64,000 nt of DNA, from the NCBI GenBank assembly GCA_028554795.2, contig CM068831.1, positions 66,067,982 to 66,131,981 of the forward strand, in the 5' to 3' direction. The notes below the pieces were generated by a model, which did not search any database, was not told the origin of the DNA, and saw only the letters and a program-made list of their open reading frames with translations. Made by a program: the position numbers and the translations under genes. The DNA comes from Sinohyriopsis cumingii (Eukaryota > Mollusca > Bivalvia > Unionida > Unionidae). Below, one piece after another: positions 49,794-63,342 of this stretch. Within the stretch, counting starts at the first letter, position 1; the number at the start of each line of letters is the position of its first letter.

Positions 49794-52700
49794 TGTACTT
49801 ATCCTATTATTTACAGCATGCTTTTGCAAAAACTTGGCAACGTAAAAATACCATTTCACTTAATGTTTTCTTCACGTAGTCTTTGTTTAGATATAGTTCT
49901 AAATGCCCCTTCAGCGTCTCTTCGAAAAATCGTGTTCACAAGGTAATTTAGAAAGAATGAAGAAAGAAGAAATGAATGGATAACATTGTTTTAAAGTATC
50001 TTAATAGCTATTATTCGCGGAATTTGTTAATATAATAATGAAGGAAAAAATACAGTGCACTCTAGAAATGCAGGTCTAATTGCTCACGCGTAGTGATACG
50101 TAGGCAGCTACCGTGCAACAGGGAAAACAACGACAATGGTACACAGACGGCAAAATTCAAGAATGTTTTAGTTTACAGTGATTAGCTCAAACGTGCTCAC
50201 TTAAGGACCGAAACATTTTCACAAAAAATAATCAATCAGTGTAAATACCATGTTTGAGCAAGCCTGCGCATATGTCTTATTTCTAGTTTCAAGTTGCTCA
50301 AATGTAGCATTTTCCCTTAAATTTCGCACACCAGCCTATGTTCAAGGGTCGTGTTTCGTGTTTAGGTATAACAAAGAAGTTAATATGCATATGTAATGCA
50401 GAAAAGAGTGATTTATACATCGAATAATACAATGAGACACAGAGTTGTGTTATTTACAAGAAATCTTTTCCCCATAAAAATGGGGGGGGGGGGCAGAAAA
50501 TTGCCCTTATTCAATATAGTCTTTATCACCCAAAGTGAATATAAAAAACAAAACCTAATGTTAGCAATACTGACAGTGAAAGTTATTTTGCTAAACATAC
50601 TGCCTGTAATATACAAAGCAATTTTTAGAGAGAATTTTAAATTTAGAATACCGAAAATTCTAAACCTCCTCATTTTGAATTACAGTAAAGGATATACAAA
50701 GAATAACACTATGAACATTTTCAAGATGGGATTCTCCTTCTTTCCTAGCAGCCCATACAAATGGTGTTCTAATGTTAATTTTCTATTGTCCTTATAATCC
50801 GCAGATTATTTTTAACACAAAAGCCGCGTTAGAGGTCAAGAAGACACAATCATGTTCCATTTCCCGAAGATGGCTAACTAATGTTCATTTTCCCTTATAC
50901 CACAGAATCCGCAGACCGTTTATAAGATTGTATTCCACGTCATGCCCTCAAGTAGCACACTGTTCTATAACACTTTACTATTCTGCTATTCTCTTGAAAT
51001 CGAATCCCTCCGACCTACAATTAATGACTTTCACTAGTCATAATTATGATATGAAATACTGCACTTGGTAATGTTAGCCCTTTATTCTCATTCCACCTAT
51101 ATTTTTGAACTAAAGGCAATACCTCTAGTGTGGATATGGTTTCCATACTTTGTCTTATATACCAACTATCACTGCAAACACCGAATTCATCTCACTTCAT
51201 GAGTATGAATGGTAACGTACGAATATATCCCTGTACCGGATATTAAACGTACAGTACCTGTAATCTACAGTCTGGATGCTCGTACAAATTGTGAAAAAAA
51301 AATCGATCCACGGATGAGAATGTTAAATCTTGAAACTTGCAAATGCAAACTGATCCCTGAAACTAAATGCCTAGCAAATACATCTTTTGAAGACTGATTC
51401 CTGAAACTACAAACCTGAAAAGAAATCCCAAACGTTTATTTGCCTTGTATTTGTACTTTGTACCATCAATATTTTTGTTTGTAATATGTATTATAGGAGT
51501 CTTTTGGAGGAATGTAATGATTTTCTATTGGTCAAGAAAAAGTCCGTCAGGCCAAGGATGATTGATAACGAAATGTATTGTTTTATATTACATCTATTGA
51601 GAACAAGTTCGCAATGAAACTACCTGTAAGTGTTCCTACTTTATCTATTAATGAGAATAAATAAAATATATATCAGTTGCATGCGCATAACAAAATCAAG
51701 AACAATGGCCCAAAGATAATGTCCCTATAATACCATAGTTAAAGATGTTTTACTTTTGTGTTATTGTTGATGAGCAATACCATAAGAGATTCTATTTGAG
51801 TTAAGTTTTCAGATATATTTGAATGTGTTTAATACAGAAAATCCATAGGCAGTCACACTTTTAGATGTTTATATATAATATTTTCGACATCATCTATGCT
51901 GAGAAAAACTGAACCATTTGCTTTATCTCAGACAATCGAAATTAGTTCTTCAGTAGCAGTGCATCCCCTAACCGATCTAATCACGCGTATGATGTTATCC
52001 TAAGACCCAGAGATGAAATCTTGCACGCTCAAAGATTACATTTCATTCCAACATTTTGGCATGCAAATTCATCCTCATCTTGAGTCAAGAATCAGTCTTA
52101 ATAACACTGCAAAATATATCTTATTCCAAGTTAATACCTTGGTTAGCGACACTCCAAAATAATATTTTATCTATGACATTAGCCTCAACCCATCGTATTA
52201 TATTTGAAAGTAAATTCATTGAAAAATCAGAGCCTCCTATCGTATAAACTCGAACGTCGAACCTATATTCGTACCGCACCAACATTAAACTTTTTAATAA
52301 AACTTAAATCGCTTTATTTTCTTTTTTTAATATAGGCCTCCGGCGCATAATACAGTTTTCTATTTATGATGTACACAACTGGAACGCAGCATTTTCCTTA
52401 ATACAGGTGAAATATAAATGCTAGATTTACTTCTACAATTATTTCCGAACAGTACTATTTTCATATGATTTTAATCGGATGGAGATTAAATAGCCTCTCT
52501 CCTAGCCAATGATCTGTACAAGTAGTGTGATAAATTAAACAGCATCACTACATCACTGCTAGCCATAAGCGAGACAGCTTTTTCAACGCTTAGTGTGTAT
52601 AATATACATTTATGAGATATACTTTTCTAATATTATGAGGTTCTTCTTCACTTCCTTCTTCATGTTTCGAACATTAGTTTATTGGTTTATTGCTGGAACA

Positions 52701-55700
52701 CCTTAGCTGTACTAAACATGTTCTTAAATGAAAAGGTATATTGCATGAATGGTATTTATCAGATGGTAGTAGGGATTTATACGTACTTTAGTAATAACAT
52801 TCATTAAAGAATTAGTAATTATGTTCTGACCAACATTGGAATAAATTATCTCTAATCCTTTGTGTGAACTCCGAAACAATACATTTTGAACCCCAATATC
52901 TTGTATTATTCAAAGCAATAATATTATGGCAAATCTTTAATCTTCGTAGCCCATGCGACTTTACCAACTTTGTCTAACTTTTTCAATATAACATAATATT
53001 GCTGTGGATATTTATCGTCCCATAATCACATAATTTGAATATCAAAACGTGAACAATAGAAATAATCCTCATCTTTACTGATTCCCTTTCCACACAGAAA
53101 CCCTTAAGCTTGACAACCCATTTATATTCCAAACTTTACAAAAAACGACTTGCTAATAAAATCTGCAATCGTTACTGTACGATGTTGGCTGCCTAGTCAC
53201 AGTAATATTAAATGTAATAAAAAAGGAGAAAAAGGAGCCAAAAGCTGTCCTATATTTAACATTTTCCAATGAGGAGAATCCGTGTACTGACTTAAAATAT
53301 TTTATAAATCGGCATGTTCTATAACGCTAGTAAAATACGCAGAATGAAAAGTCCACAAACAAGTTTTGGATCATCAAACACTGGAGGCCCCTGATACAGA
53401 ACAAAAGAGCAGATATAAAGTTGCATTATGAGGCTTTCCTATGGGACACACATGACCCATGCATAACTTCTGAAGGTTGAACTTTGCCCAGAATGCATAC
53501 CTTGCCAGTGTCCTTTGAGAGCACAACATGCTTGTCGAGTTTATCAACTTACCACTTATGTGGGCATATAAAGAAGCTTTTTGATTATGTAGAACCAGAC
53601 CAAATGTTAGTCTTTTCAAATACTGCGGTTGTATAGCACAAGTTATCCTACATTTAAAGATTTGGTATTTATCTTTATCATTTGAGTTTTTGTAATTTTA
53701 CTTTGAACTTTTAGTGCTTAACTTTTACGTTTACTTGACAAATGCTTCTTTTTATCTTTATATTTTAGAACTTTACTTTTATTTCCTATTATATAAACGC
53801 GATTGTGTTGACATACCTTTGAACCTTACATTATACGTTAATACATGCATACTGTTACGACTATTGTCGTAAAACAGTAACAAAAAGAGCTAAAATCAAA
53901 AAGTTTGGCAAAATTGACTATGTTATGTACTTCCCTATAACACAAAGTCAAAATTAAATAATTTTCAGTATAGCAAATGAAATCCTAAATTCCAAAAGAA
54001 TCAAGTAATCAAAGTAAAGAAGAATCACTATGATAGAATACTAAAATATCTTTAAATGAATTTACTGCATTTCAGTGAGAGCTATTACTCAAAATAGTCT
54101 TTACTTGGATTCACAGTATTTCCGTAAAGCTATTATACGAATTAAGAATGGTAATTACTACTAAGAATGCATAATTCTACGTAATAATTCTATCATATTG
54201 ATTACAAATTCACAATAGTTAGTGTCTCACATTCATAATCAAAACCGTAAACAGGGTCAAATGGGTTACACTAGCTAATCAAAAATCAAGTCATCCTATG
54301 TTTCTGAATAAAACAATGTCCTCCATTCAAGTCTTGTGACGTTGACCTGGATTTAATAGTACTATTCAACCTTAAAACCCACGAATGAATCAATTTACGC
54401 ACTACACAAGAGCGACTTATCTGTGTTTACTAAGTATTAAGTACCTTTTTGAAATGTCAGAAAAACCTAACGAATTCTAAACCATGGAGTAAACTGTTAC
54501 ATTTATTAAAATTTTACAGAAGAAAGCCCCGATAACAAATCAGTGGACATTCCCAATGAATGTAACACTGACAGTTCCAGGAAATTTTTAAAAAGTGTAG
54601 ACTAAACTGCTGCATGAACAAAACTAAAGCAAAATATTGCAGAAATTTCGTCTAGATTGAAAACAAATCATTTAAATCTCTTGAAGTTTGCTCCACGTTA
54701 TATGCGTTCCCAAAGCTTCCTTGATGTAATTATCAAATGGCGGAATACCTATTCAAGGAAGTCATTTATCCGAATGCTGACTAAACATAATAAGTGTGTT
54801 AAGAAATAGGCAAAATCAAAAACAAGCGCAGGTAACTGACGTCTTGAGAAGTGACTGACACCATCATGCTTCGCAGTGCAACACATGGGCGTTGATATCC
54901 TTAGCCAAGGAGACTGTTCTGCTTGGTACGGGTAATAACGTGGTTGTTTCCAATTATCAATTATTCACGTAAAGTATGCGTTCTTGCTCCTAAACTATTA
55001 AAATGTATTATAACTATTTATACAGTATTACTTCAGTAAGGAGAACATTTCTAAATGAGTGAAATTCATCTGAGATCTTTGACTTCTTTCCAAAGCTCAG
55101 ACAAATTTCCGGTTGACAAAACATTTTTTTGAAGATTCGATCTGACTAAAATCAGATCTTCACACTCCTACGTGGAAATCTTAATGATCCAAAGGAGAGG
55201 TCATATGCTGTTGACCTTGTAGTTCGCTAATGAAATAACAATTTTCAAAGTTTTGAAAATGACGCACGCCATTCGGAACAAATTATTACTAACGGTAACT
55301 ATCCCTAACACGAATTCGTAATGCTTTATCTGAAAGCTACTAAATATAAGTGTACTGGGAATTCGAAATGCTATCAAATCATGAACTTTTATCGGTCTCT
55401 GTCCGAACTGTGGAGATCTGATTTTAGTCAGATTGCCAAAGCATATACATATGGAATGGAAAATGTGTATATTCAACAATCACCTTATCATTGTGAATCC
55501 ACCTAGCTATAATCGCTCGATCTATAAAGCAAAACCCTTTCTAATGTAGTAAAATGAATCAATAAACACGCTAACTTTCACTTGATTTTTCCATCATAGA
55601 AATTTCAAAGTAACCCTTTTGCTCCAGTTAATTGTGTCAAGTGATGGGAAAGAAGTCAAGTATTTTTAGACTATGACCCTTGATGAATTAAATCTACCCT

Positions 55701-56173
55701 AGTATCATAAATGTTCTCTCTTGAACAAGAAAAGATTCTATATGATTATGATTATAATGAAATTAAACTTAACAAAAGTGGACACGAATACACGAATGAG
55801 TTGCATGATGTAACAATTAAAGCACTCACTCTTTAACTGAGGCACTTGCAATTGATGCATCTAAACTCGTAGGCGCTATTAAAAAGACTTCAAATCACAA
55901 ACGTATTACTTTGATCATAGACCTAAAGAGTTAAGAACTCTATATGTCACAAGTAGATCTAACAATGCAAGAAATCACATATAGGTGGCACAAATCTAAG
56001 AGGTGCTTTCACGTGTATGTAACTTATCAACGGCTTGAATTGTAGGCGTTCCAGATTAAATCATGGGAAACAATAATTGAAGTCGAATTGAAAACCATTT
56101 ACACATGATCACTTGAGCACAGTAAGAGTAACGCAACGTGACTGCAAACCAAACGATTGCCTTCAGCGTACCA
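47831..56173. other. Non-coding duplicated sequence, unit B
   Basis: This is the counterpart of 7,851-16,962. It contains the old 470-bp tandem pair (about 48,405-49,260), the TA/GT tract (49,729-49,797), the 133-codon frame 50,396-50,797, and a deletion junction at about 51,855 (cagtcacactt). No gene was recognised. Confidence 0.6.
49729..49797. repeat. Compound (TA)n(GT)n microsatellite
   Basis: About 28 bp of TA is followed by about 31 bp of GT and an imperfect GT tail. It is the counterpart of the 275-bp TA tract at 9,726. Confidence 0.95.
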
Positions 56174-57119
56174 ATGGGCGGCAACGCAGTCTTTCTGATC
56201 CTCGTAGCTTCGCTATGTGCGGCGGTGTCTACTGTTGAAGAGACAAAGTCGGAAAACAGATGAGTTATTTGCTGAACTGACCGACCTTCCACAAACCTCC
56301 AACAGGGCCCAAAATAAGGGTGGTCAGATTGAGTTGAGACAAGAAAATCCATACAGTACTAATCCAAACACATGTCAATGCACGTGTCAATATAATGATG
56401 CACGTGAGTACGGTCCTGGACCTGCGTGTCCATATTATTATCCCAATTGTGACGGATGGCTCAGGAATTTACTTGGAAGACCGAGGGATTGTCAAGAACT
56501 GTACCAACAAGAGTACTTCAAGACAGGCGTGTATGTTATTTTTCCAGAGGGACTTCCCGAGGGAATCTATGTCCGTTGTGACATGGATACAGCCGGTGGT
56601 GGATGGACGGTAATTCAGAGAAGAGTAAACGGGGATGTGGATTTCTATCGCGATTGGTCAGATTATAAACGGGGTTTTGGTGACTTGAATGAAAACTTCT
56701 GGCTGGGAAATGAAAACATTTTTGCTCTTACAGCACAGGACAGCTACGAATTGTTTATTGAACTGGCTGTTTCGAGCAGAAACAAAAGCTACGCCAGATA
56801 CAATTCTTTCAAAGTTGGAAACGAGAATAGCGGTTATTTCCTCACCTTAGAAGGATACAGTGGAACTGCGGGTGATTCCTTCTCACACCATTCCGGATCT
56901 AAATTTACAACAAAGGATCGAGACAATGACAGTTCTAGTTTGAATTGTGCTGAATTGTATAAAGGGGGTTGGTGGTACAACGTTTGCCATGCTGCAAATT
57001 TGAATGGTATCTATGGGTCTACTACGTTTGGAAAAGGAATAAACTGGAATGCATATGCTGGGTATTATACGTCTATGGTATATGCAGATATGAAAATCAG
57101 AAAACGTAGCTCTCGTTAA
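56174..57119 (+). pseudogene. Fibrinogen-related (FReD) protein, copy B, signal peptide out of frame
   Basis: The fibrinogen C-terminal domain is complete and well conserved. It runs [50 protein letters not shown] (calcium site), [19 protein letters not shown], and the end at TAA 57,117. Four domain cysteines are present. The signal-peptide start at ATG 56,174 (MGGNAVFLILVASLCAAV) is in a different frame and stops at TGA 56,261. The domain frame has no in-frame ATG before the domain, only a GTG at 56,217. Compared with copy A, there is one extra A near 56,244 and two bases fewer near 56,258. An unseen intron or a sequencing error could rescue it. As read, it is not translatable as a secreted protein. 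Confidence 0.85.
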
Positions 57120-57865
57120 ACGGAGAAATACAGTACCCGTACATTTGTCAGTGTACATCTGGAAAATGGCATTGAACTGTAATGTGACAGAATAGGTATA
57201 TGTACTTGACATTTTTAATATAATTGTCAAGCCACATTTGACCATGCCAAATTATTCTTCATTTTATCTAACTGTAAATACTCTATCTAAATTAGATTAT
57301 GATTCTAGCTTAGGTCGTTCTAAATGGTACTAAAAAATGATGTTTTGACAAAGTTAAGCAGAACCACACTGCTGAAAAGTATGAGAAAAAATATGATTTA
57401 CGATTTTGCTCATAAAAAGCGTCGGAATATTTCTTCTATATTCAGATGTTTCGTAGATAGTGCCGCAAAAATAAGCCATATCATCGTCACAACTCAATCC
57501 CAACTTTCATTGCATGAAAGCAATGATGAGTGATACTTAACACTGATTACCTGCCATTCCTGACAATCGCATTCTAAGGTCATTAAACTAACTCCGTTTA
57601 CATTTCATTATTGTGTGAGTAAAAAATTATATTGGCAAAATATTAAGACATATTGCATCGCTCGCTCTCTCACACATGAGAAATTTCCTTTGCACTAAAT
57701 GGTTTCTGCTGTTTACATCTTTTGTTTAAACTGCTGCTACTTGCGTCCACAGTGATTGAATTCAATTCTAGCTTAACATAATAGTTGAATTTTGAGATAT
57801 TACAATTTGATACACGTAACACTCTATGTACATATTGGATATATGCAGTAACATTTTCTAATAGA

Positions 57866-57961
<96 letters not shown>

Positions 57962-59679
57962 CTATTAGTAACGCACATTAAAAGATAATTGCAGAATAAA
58001 ATAATAAAAATTGCATGCAAGCCATAATATACTCAAGAAATCAAAAACATGTAACCAAGAAGTTGTAACAATTTATCTTATAATGTCCAATATCTGTAGT
58101 AATACATTTTAATATACATATCCTTTTATATGTAATAATTGAAGTATACTTTGAGCAATTTGGGCATCAAGTCTCCATTTATAAGCTTGGAAAATTATTA
58201 TCCACTTTAACTCCTTTATTTCCTCCTCCTCCTGCTCCCCAGACTTTTTTCTACTATAAATGAAGTAAGCAAGGTGTAAGAGTAACAACCGATCGTTATA
58301 CGTGTCTTTTACATTTTATGTTGAGCGACTACCTACAACCCTGTGAACTTATACATCCGCCATCAAAGAAGATTCTATGTTAAGTTTGTTTTGATTAATC
58401 GAGTTGGATTTACAAAGGAGCCTTTCTATATATGAAAAATGAAGAATGTCAAAGTGTTAGTTACATCTGAATAAAAGAACCTCAATGAGAATTATTCATG
58501 TGAGGGCAGTGAAGGCATCATTGCAACAAAATAAATAATTGGAAATTACTCTGCTAATTCTTGGAAGATGTTCCTAATACATTGTTAGGGTTCCAGACCT
58601 TATGTTAAATATTGCAAGTCTACCAAACAGTAAATAGCCTTAAAGTAAAAGGAAATAATCAGGTGGTTTCAGACTATGAAATTTTGCCGTATCTGCGTTT
58701 TCTCATGAAACTTATTTAGTATAGTCACTTTGAAATTTGTGTAGTTCTTAAATGGGCCTTGTATGTATAAATTGGTCACATCCTTCACGTTATGCTTTCA
58801 AATATACTCCTTTAAATATCACTCTTTGTACCATATAATGAACTAACAAAGGAACATAAAATATCCTCTATCATCGCATGGCAATAAAAAAACTTTCATC
58901 TTTCGATTAGAAAATCGTCCCTATGAACGTCGCTTTGGTGCATATGAACAAACAGTGCTACATTGGCAAGACAGACAGAATTTTTTTTTTCTTTTTACAT
59001 CATTTTTTATTATCTATAATACAAATCAAAATTAAAATGTTTGATTTGCCCCACAGTAATACGCAATATTGTACTAATTAATACTACATGATTTAGAATT
59101 TTCAAGACTTAAAACAGATGCCCTATAAAGAAAATTGAAAACGCCTGGTAAGGTAATCTAACGGGCATTGCATCAAACAATGCGACATCACGCGCATTGG
59201 ACATTCTGTGTCGAAAATGATTTTGTCTTTGTAAAATGTTCTGTTTACTCGGAAGAACGCTTGTTCCTTGATTTATAGTTTGTAAGAAAAGTATAATCGA
59301 CTTTTAAATGTCAAGCTAATACTAGTTCAACTTTGATTGGGACTAATTTTTACAAACAACAAATGAAAGGTGCAACGTCCATCAGAATGAACAAAATTAT
59401 TCGTTCTTCTTTCCATCTAAATAATTTCCAATGAAATAAAAACTGTGATAACAATAATCTAAAACGAGTAATGATTTAATATTAAATTTATGACAGCTTG
59501 ACAATATTCAACTCGTTTAATAAATTCAATATTAAATCATTGCCCATTTGAGATCTTCTATTTGCGAATTATGGAGGAAAAATAAAATAAATTTGGTAGA
59601 AGATGAATTCCATTTTGTGTTCGTTCAGCTTATGACCATTAAATAAAGAAATACTTGAATGAAATTTGTTATCTATATC
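57120..59679. other. Non-coding duplicated sequence, unit B
   Basis: This is the counterpart of 17,902-21,350. It contains the (TA)n run 57,867-57,959, a deletion junction at 59,153 (840 bp shorter than unit A), and the shortened palindrome at about 59,468-59,545. No gene was found. Confidence 0.6.
57867..57959. repeat. (TA)n microsatellite
   Basis: TA run of about 92 bp, counterpart of 18,649-18,751. Confidence 0.97.
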
Positions 59680-60942
59680 TGTAACAAGATAACCGGGTGG
59701 GATTTTGCGGATTCACAACAGAACACTTTTGGCGATGATATAAATACAATGTCTAATAATGGGTGACTTGAATGAGCAATTAATTATGAATATTTGCGTG
59801 TAGATATAATCCAAATATTAGATTTAATTAACATAATAACGCACAGACTTAATTATGAAAAATACAAATAAATTAATTTAGCAGATACAAAGACAAGGGG
59901 TGAATGGTTCACAACGATTTGACAATGAAACGATGGATATAGTTTACTCAGGTAGTAACCAGTATCGAATTTTACTCATGTAAAATTGAATTCACTCAGG
60001 TAGTGAAATTAAGGTGATAAAAAAGGGACAGATATACAACTTATCTTTGCAGTCCCGAAAGATACACTGGGTTTTACGAACCCCAAAATTAGCCCACGGC
60101 TAACAAATTACATGTAAGAAGATACACTCCATCATCAGTACACTTTGTTTCAGCTCCACGGCTGCTACAGTTCAGCTTCACATCTGCTACAGTTAATTCC
60201 TGTGGTTGGCTTTACAGCTTGTACCGCATCGGCCCCGATATCTGATAACTTTGAACGCTCGGGTCACTCTGGTCACTCTGGACGCTCTAGACACTCAAGA
60301 CAGCTTTACACAGCTCTACACACTCCGGACACTCCGAACATTAGACATTAGACAGCTGAAAATATATCCAATACCGTGTACTATACATGACACGGGCATA
60401 ATAACGTAATGACATTATACACGGTAAGTTATATAGATTACATTATCAGCACAATAATTACAAAATGACAGGTTCAAATATAAACATAATCCTACTCGAT
60501 TAGAATCCTATTATACTAAACAGTTCTTAAAAAATGTAGCTTAACATTACTAATATAAATCCCTTGCGAAGTCGTACACCAAAGCTACATAGCAAACATA
60601 CAAAAATAAAATTGGTAATACAGTAGTTATAACTTATAGACTAGAAATTAATAAACTTACATACCTCTATAGCTGAAGATCAGACTGCTGGCTGACAAGA
60701 CATATCCGTATTGTAAAGAAATGTACGTACGGTGAGGTATTTATAAACAGACATAGTCTGTACATTGTAGGCATACGGTTCATCCCATCGAGAGCACTTC
60801 GCACGTGCGGCATGGGATGAACTGAACTCACTATTTTGAAATACAATGCAATATACATAAATCACCCTCGGGTATCGTTGTACACATAAAACGAAACCCG
60901 AGTATATGTATTCAATAAATAAAAGAATTGAATTCCGTGACA
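59680..60942. mobile_element. Solo LTR, 1,263 bp, with 5-bp target duplication
   Basis: The segment starts tgtaacaagataaccggg and ends aattccgtgaca, the TG...CA form of LTRs. It is flanked by atatc on both sides (59,675-59,679 and 60,943-60,947). Unit A has the empty site, with a single atatc at about 21,352. A tcaataaataaaag signal lies about 28 bp before the end. No internal gag-pol region or second LTR is present. This indicates LTR-LTR recombination after insertion of an LTR retrotransposon. Family (Gypsy, BEL or other) is not decided. Confidence 0.88.
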
Positions 60943-61242
60943 ATATCAGTCTGTAGAAAAAATTGGTATCCCTCATGAGTCATATTATTATATTAATTAT
61001 AAGAAATCTTTCTTACTATATCAATTCAGCTTTTCGTCTCAGACGATCTTTGATAACTCAAATGATTGATGAATAATATACCTAGCGGTAGAAACATGTT
61101 AATAATATTATGCATCGATTATAGGAAATTATGTATGTATACTCATGATGAACACCATATTTAACTTCTTTATACGATAGCGCACATTATATTTGCTTGT
61201 ATTTTGTCACATGGGTCGGTGACCTAAATCAATGAATAAAGC

Positions 61243-61317
<75 letters not shown>

Positions 61318-63342
61318 AATTATTATTATTATTATTAAATTGTGAGAATGTGAAACATATGAACGAAAATTAAAAAAAGAAGAGTCGTTTCCATTGTACT
61401 GGTTTTCTTACATCTTAATGAAATGGAATCACTTTAATTCTTAGGTTAGCCAGTTCACGCGAAGTCATTATAAATAAGTGGGACACTCTGGATTTGTTTT
61501 CCTAATATGCTTTCGAGGACTCAGCCTTCTTCACGGAGGAAACAGTTGCCCTGATAAAACATAATAAAATCATATTTTGGATATTTGTGAATGAAAACGA
61601 CCACGATAACAAGCTATGTATTGCACACAATCATTTGATTTGTTTCCGTTACGTAACCTGTATCATTGTAAAAGTCTGAAACAACAGAAGCGTCGACATA
61701 AACTTCATATATCTGGGAATAAAGTTTAAGTCCCAACAGCATAAGTAGTGCATAAGCTATTTTCATCAGTTATACCGATGTATCTCTTTCCACTTAGACA
61801 TAGAGACTCATTCTAAACTTATACCACACTTACGTAAGGAACCAACAATTCAATGTTCTGTGACAGCGGCCTGAATTTATTTTTGTTGTGTAATTTCTGT
61901 CTGTCAACATGTGATGCATGTGTTTGTTAGTTGTGCATGTTCTGTATATTCAATAAAGGTTGAAATAAATTCATGAATACATCTATTGTCTTTATTTTTA
62001 TTTCACTTTATTATAACATACACCGACATGTCAGAGAACAACGTGAATACGGCATCTTTGACTTGCTGCTATTTGGTGTGATGAGCACGGGTTAGGTCTC
62101 CTGAGTCGGCAGGTATGGGCAACCATTTGTCTTTGGCTTTTTTTATTGCCAATGTCTAAGGATAAGTGAGATATAATTTTCTCAGATATTTTAATTGGTG
62201 GATTTTGGGTGATGCCGGCTGGTATCTCTACTCCTCTACGCTTGCTTGATGGTGTCGCCATAATAATGTAAAAAAACATAACTAATACATCTGTTATCTC
62301 TCAGTTTACTGCATCATGGTAAACTAATAAAATGCAGACATTATAAAAAGTCGTAATTTACAACAGTTATTGCTGCCAAAAACATGAGCAAACAATGACT
62401 GTTTAGTACAGTACGCAAACAGCAAAGAGACTTAATGACACACTTAATTTATTAATGGTATATGAAAAGTGTGGACGCTTTGATGCTAATGAGTTTATTT
62501 CATTGTTAACATCAACGTTAGCGAGTAACAAAAACAGACATTGTTTATACATTGGCTGGTTGCAGTAAGGTTTATGTTGCTTGAATTTTTTGCACATAAA
62601 AGATCACGTGATCAATTTTTAAATTTGATATGTCAATAGTATACTTCCAGTCAGAAACCGACGAATCGACACCTCCAAATTTGTGAAGGTGAATCTGTGT
62701 TATTCGACTGACTATCGAGGTTTCCGAACAAACAGAATTATGATTAACAAGGTTCCTCTGTACTCAACACATTCACATACGCTAGTAAATAACTAAAACA
62801 TCATACGTGTTTTTGTTTCTAATTTTTGGTTTATTTCATCCAAAAAATTTCCGAAAGTTCGATTTAACCCGAATATCTTCACAACATTCCATTTGGCCAC
62901 CGCGTTGGCATACGTGATAGGTGTCAAACATTATTAGAGGATCGCAAATAGAATTATATTGGTAATATTCACAATTAATTTCTGACAGATTAACTTATTT
63001 GTCAAAAACATAGTTTTTAAGACAGTTTTGTCATGAATAATTAACACTCGCTGTTAATATCAATAACATTGTAACAAGATTCCGTTGAGTTTTCTTCATT
63101 TTTACCAATGGAAACTACCGTCGAAGCGGTACAGTGAAAAAGTACCATGGTACATACCACCGGAAAAATACGGCAGTAAATCGGTATATCGGTAATACCG
63201 CTCACCGCGAATAAATGCAATGGTGAAGTTCAAGTCTCATATACGTGGTTAGGAGAAAGAAATGGCGACGATACGAAGTAAAACTGAAATAAAGCACTTA
63301 TTTGGCTCAAATAGTTTGACATGGAACGGTGGCATATGTAAC
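60943..63342. other. Non-coding duplicated sequence, unit B
   Basis: This is the counterpart of 21,350-26,537. It contains the palindromic AAT/ATT tract, the empty LINE site at about 62,632 and the 191-bp deletion junction near 62,716. An 82-codon minus frame at 62,031-62,279 is open here but broken in unit A; it is not recognised. Confidence 0.5.
61244..61337. repeat. Palindromic (ATA)n(TTA)n microsatellite
   Basis: About 50 bp of ATA repeat passes directly into about 44 bp of TTA repeat, so the two halves are self-complementary. Unit A has only the TTA half (21,653-21,707). Confidence 0.93.

Noticed and set aside
56883-57245. 120-codon minus-strand frame at the end of the fibrinogen-related copy B (and 17,722-18,027 in copy A)
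   Set aside because: It is antisense to the conserved end of the fibrinogen domain.
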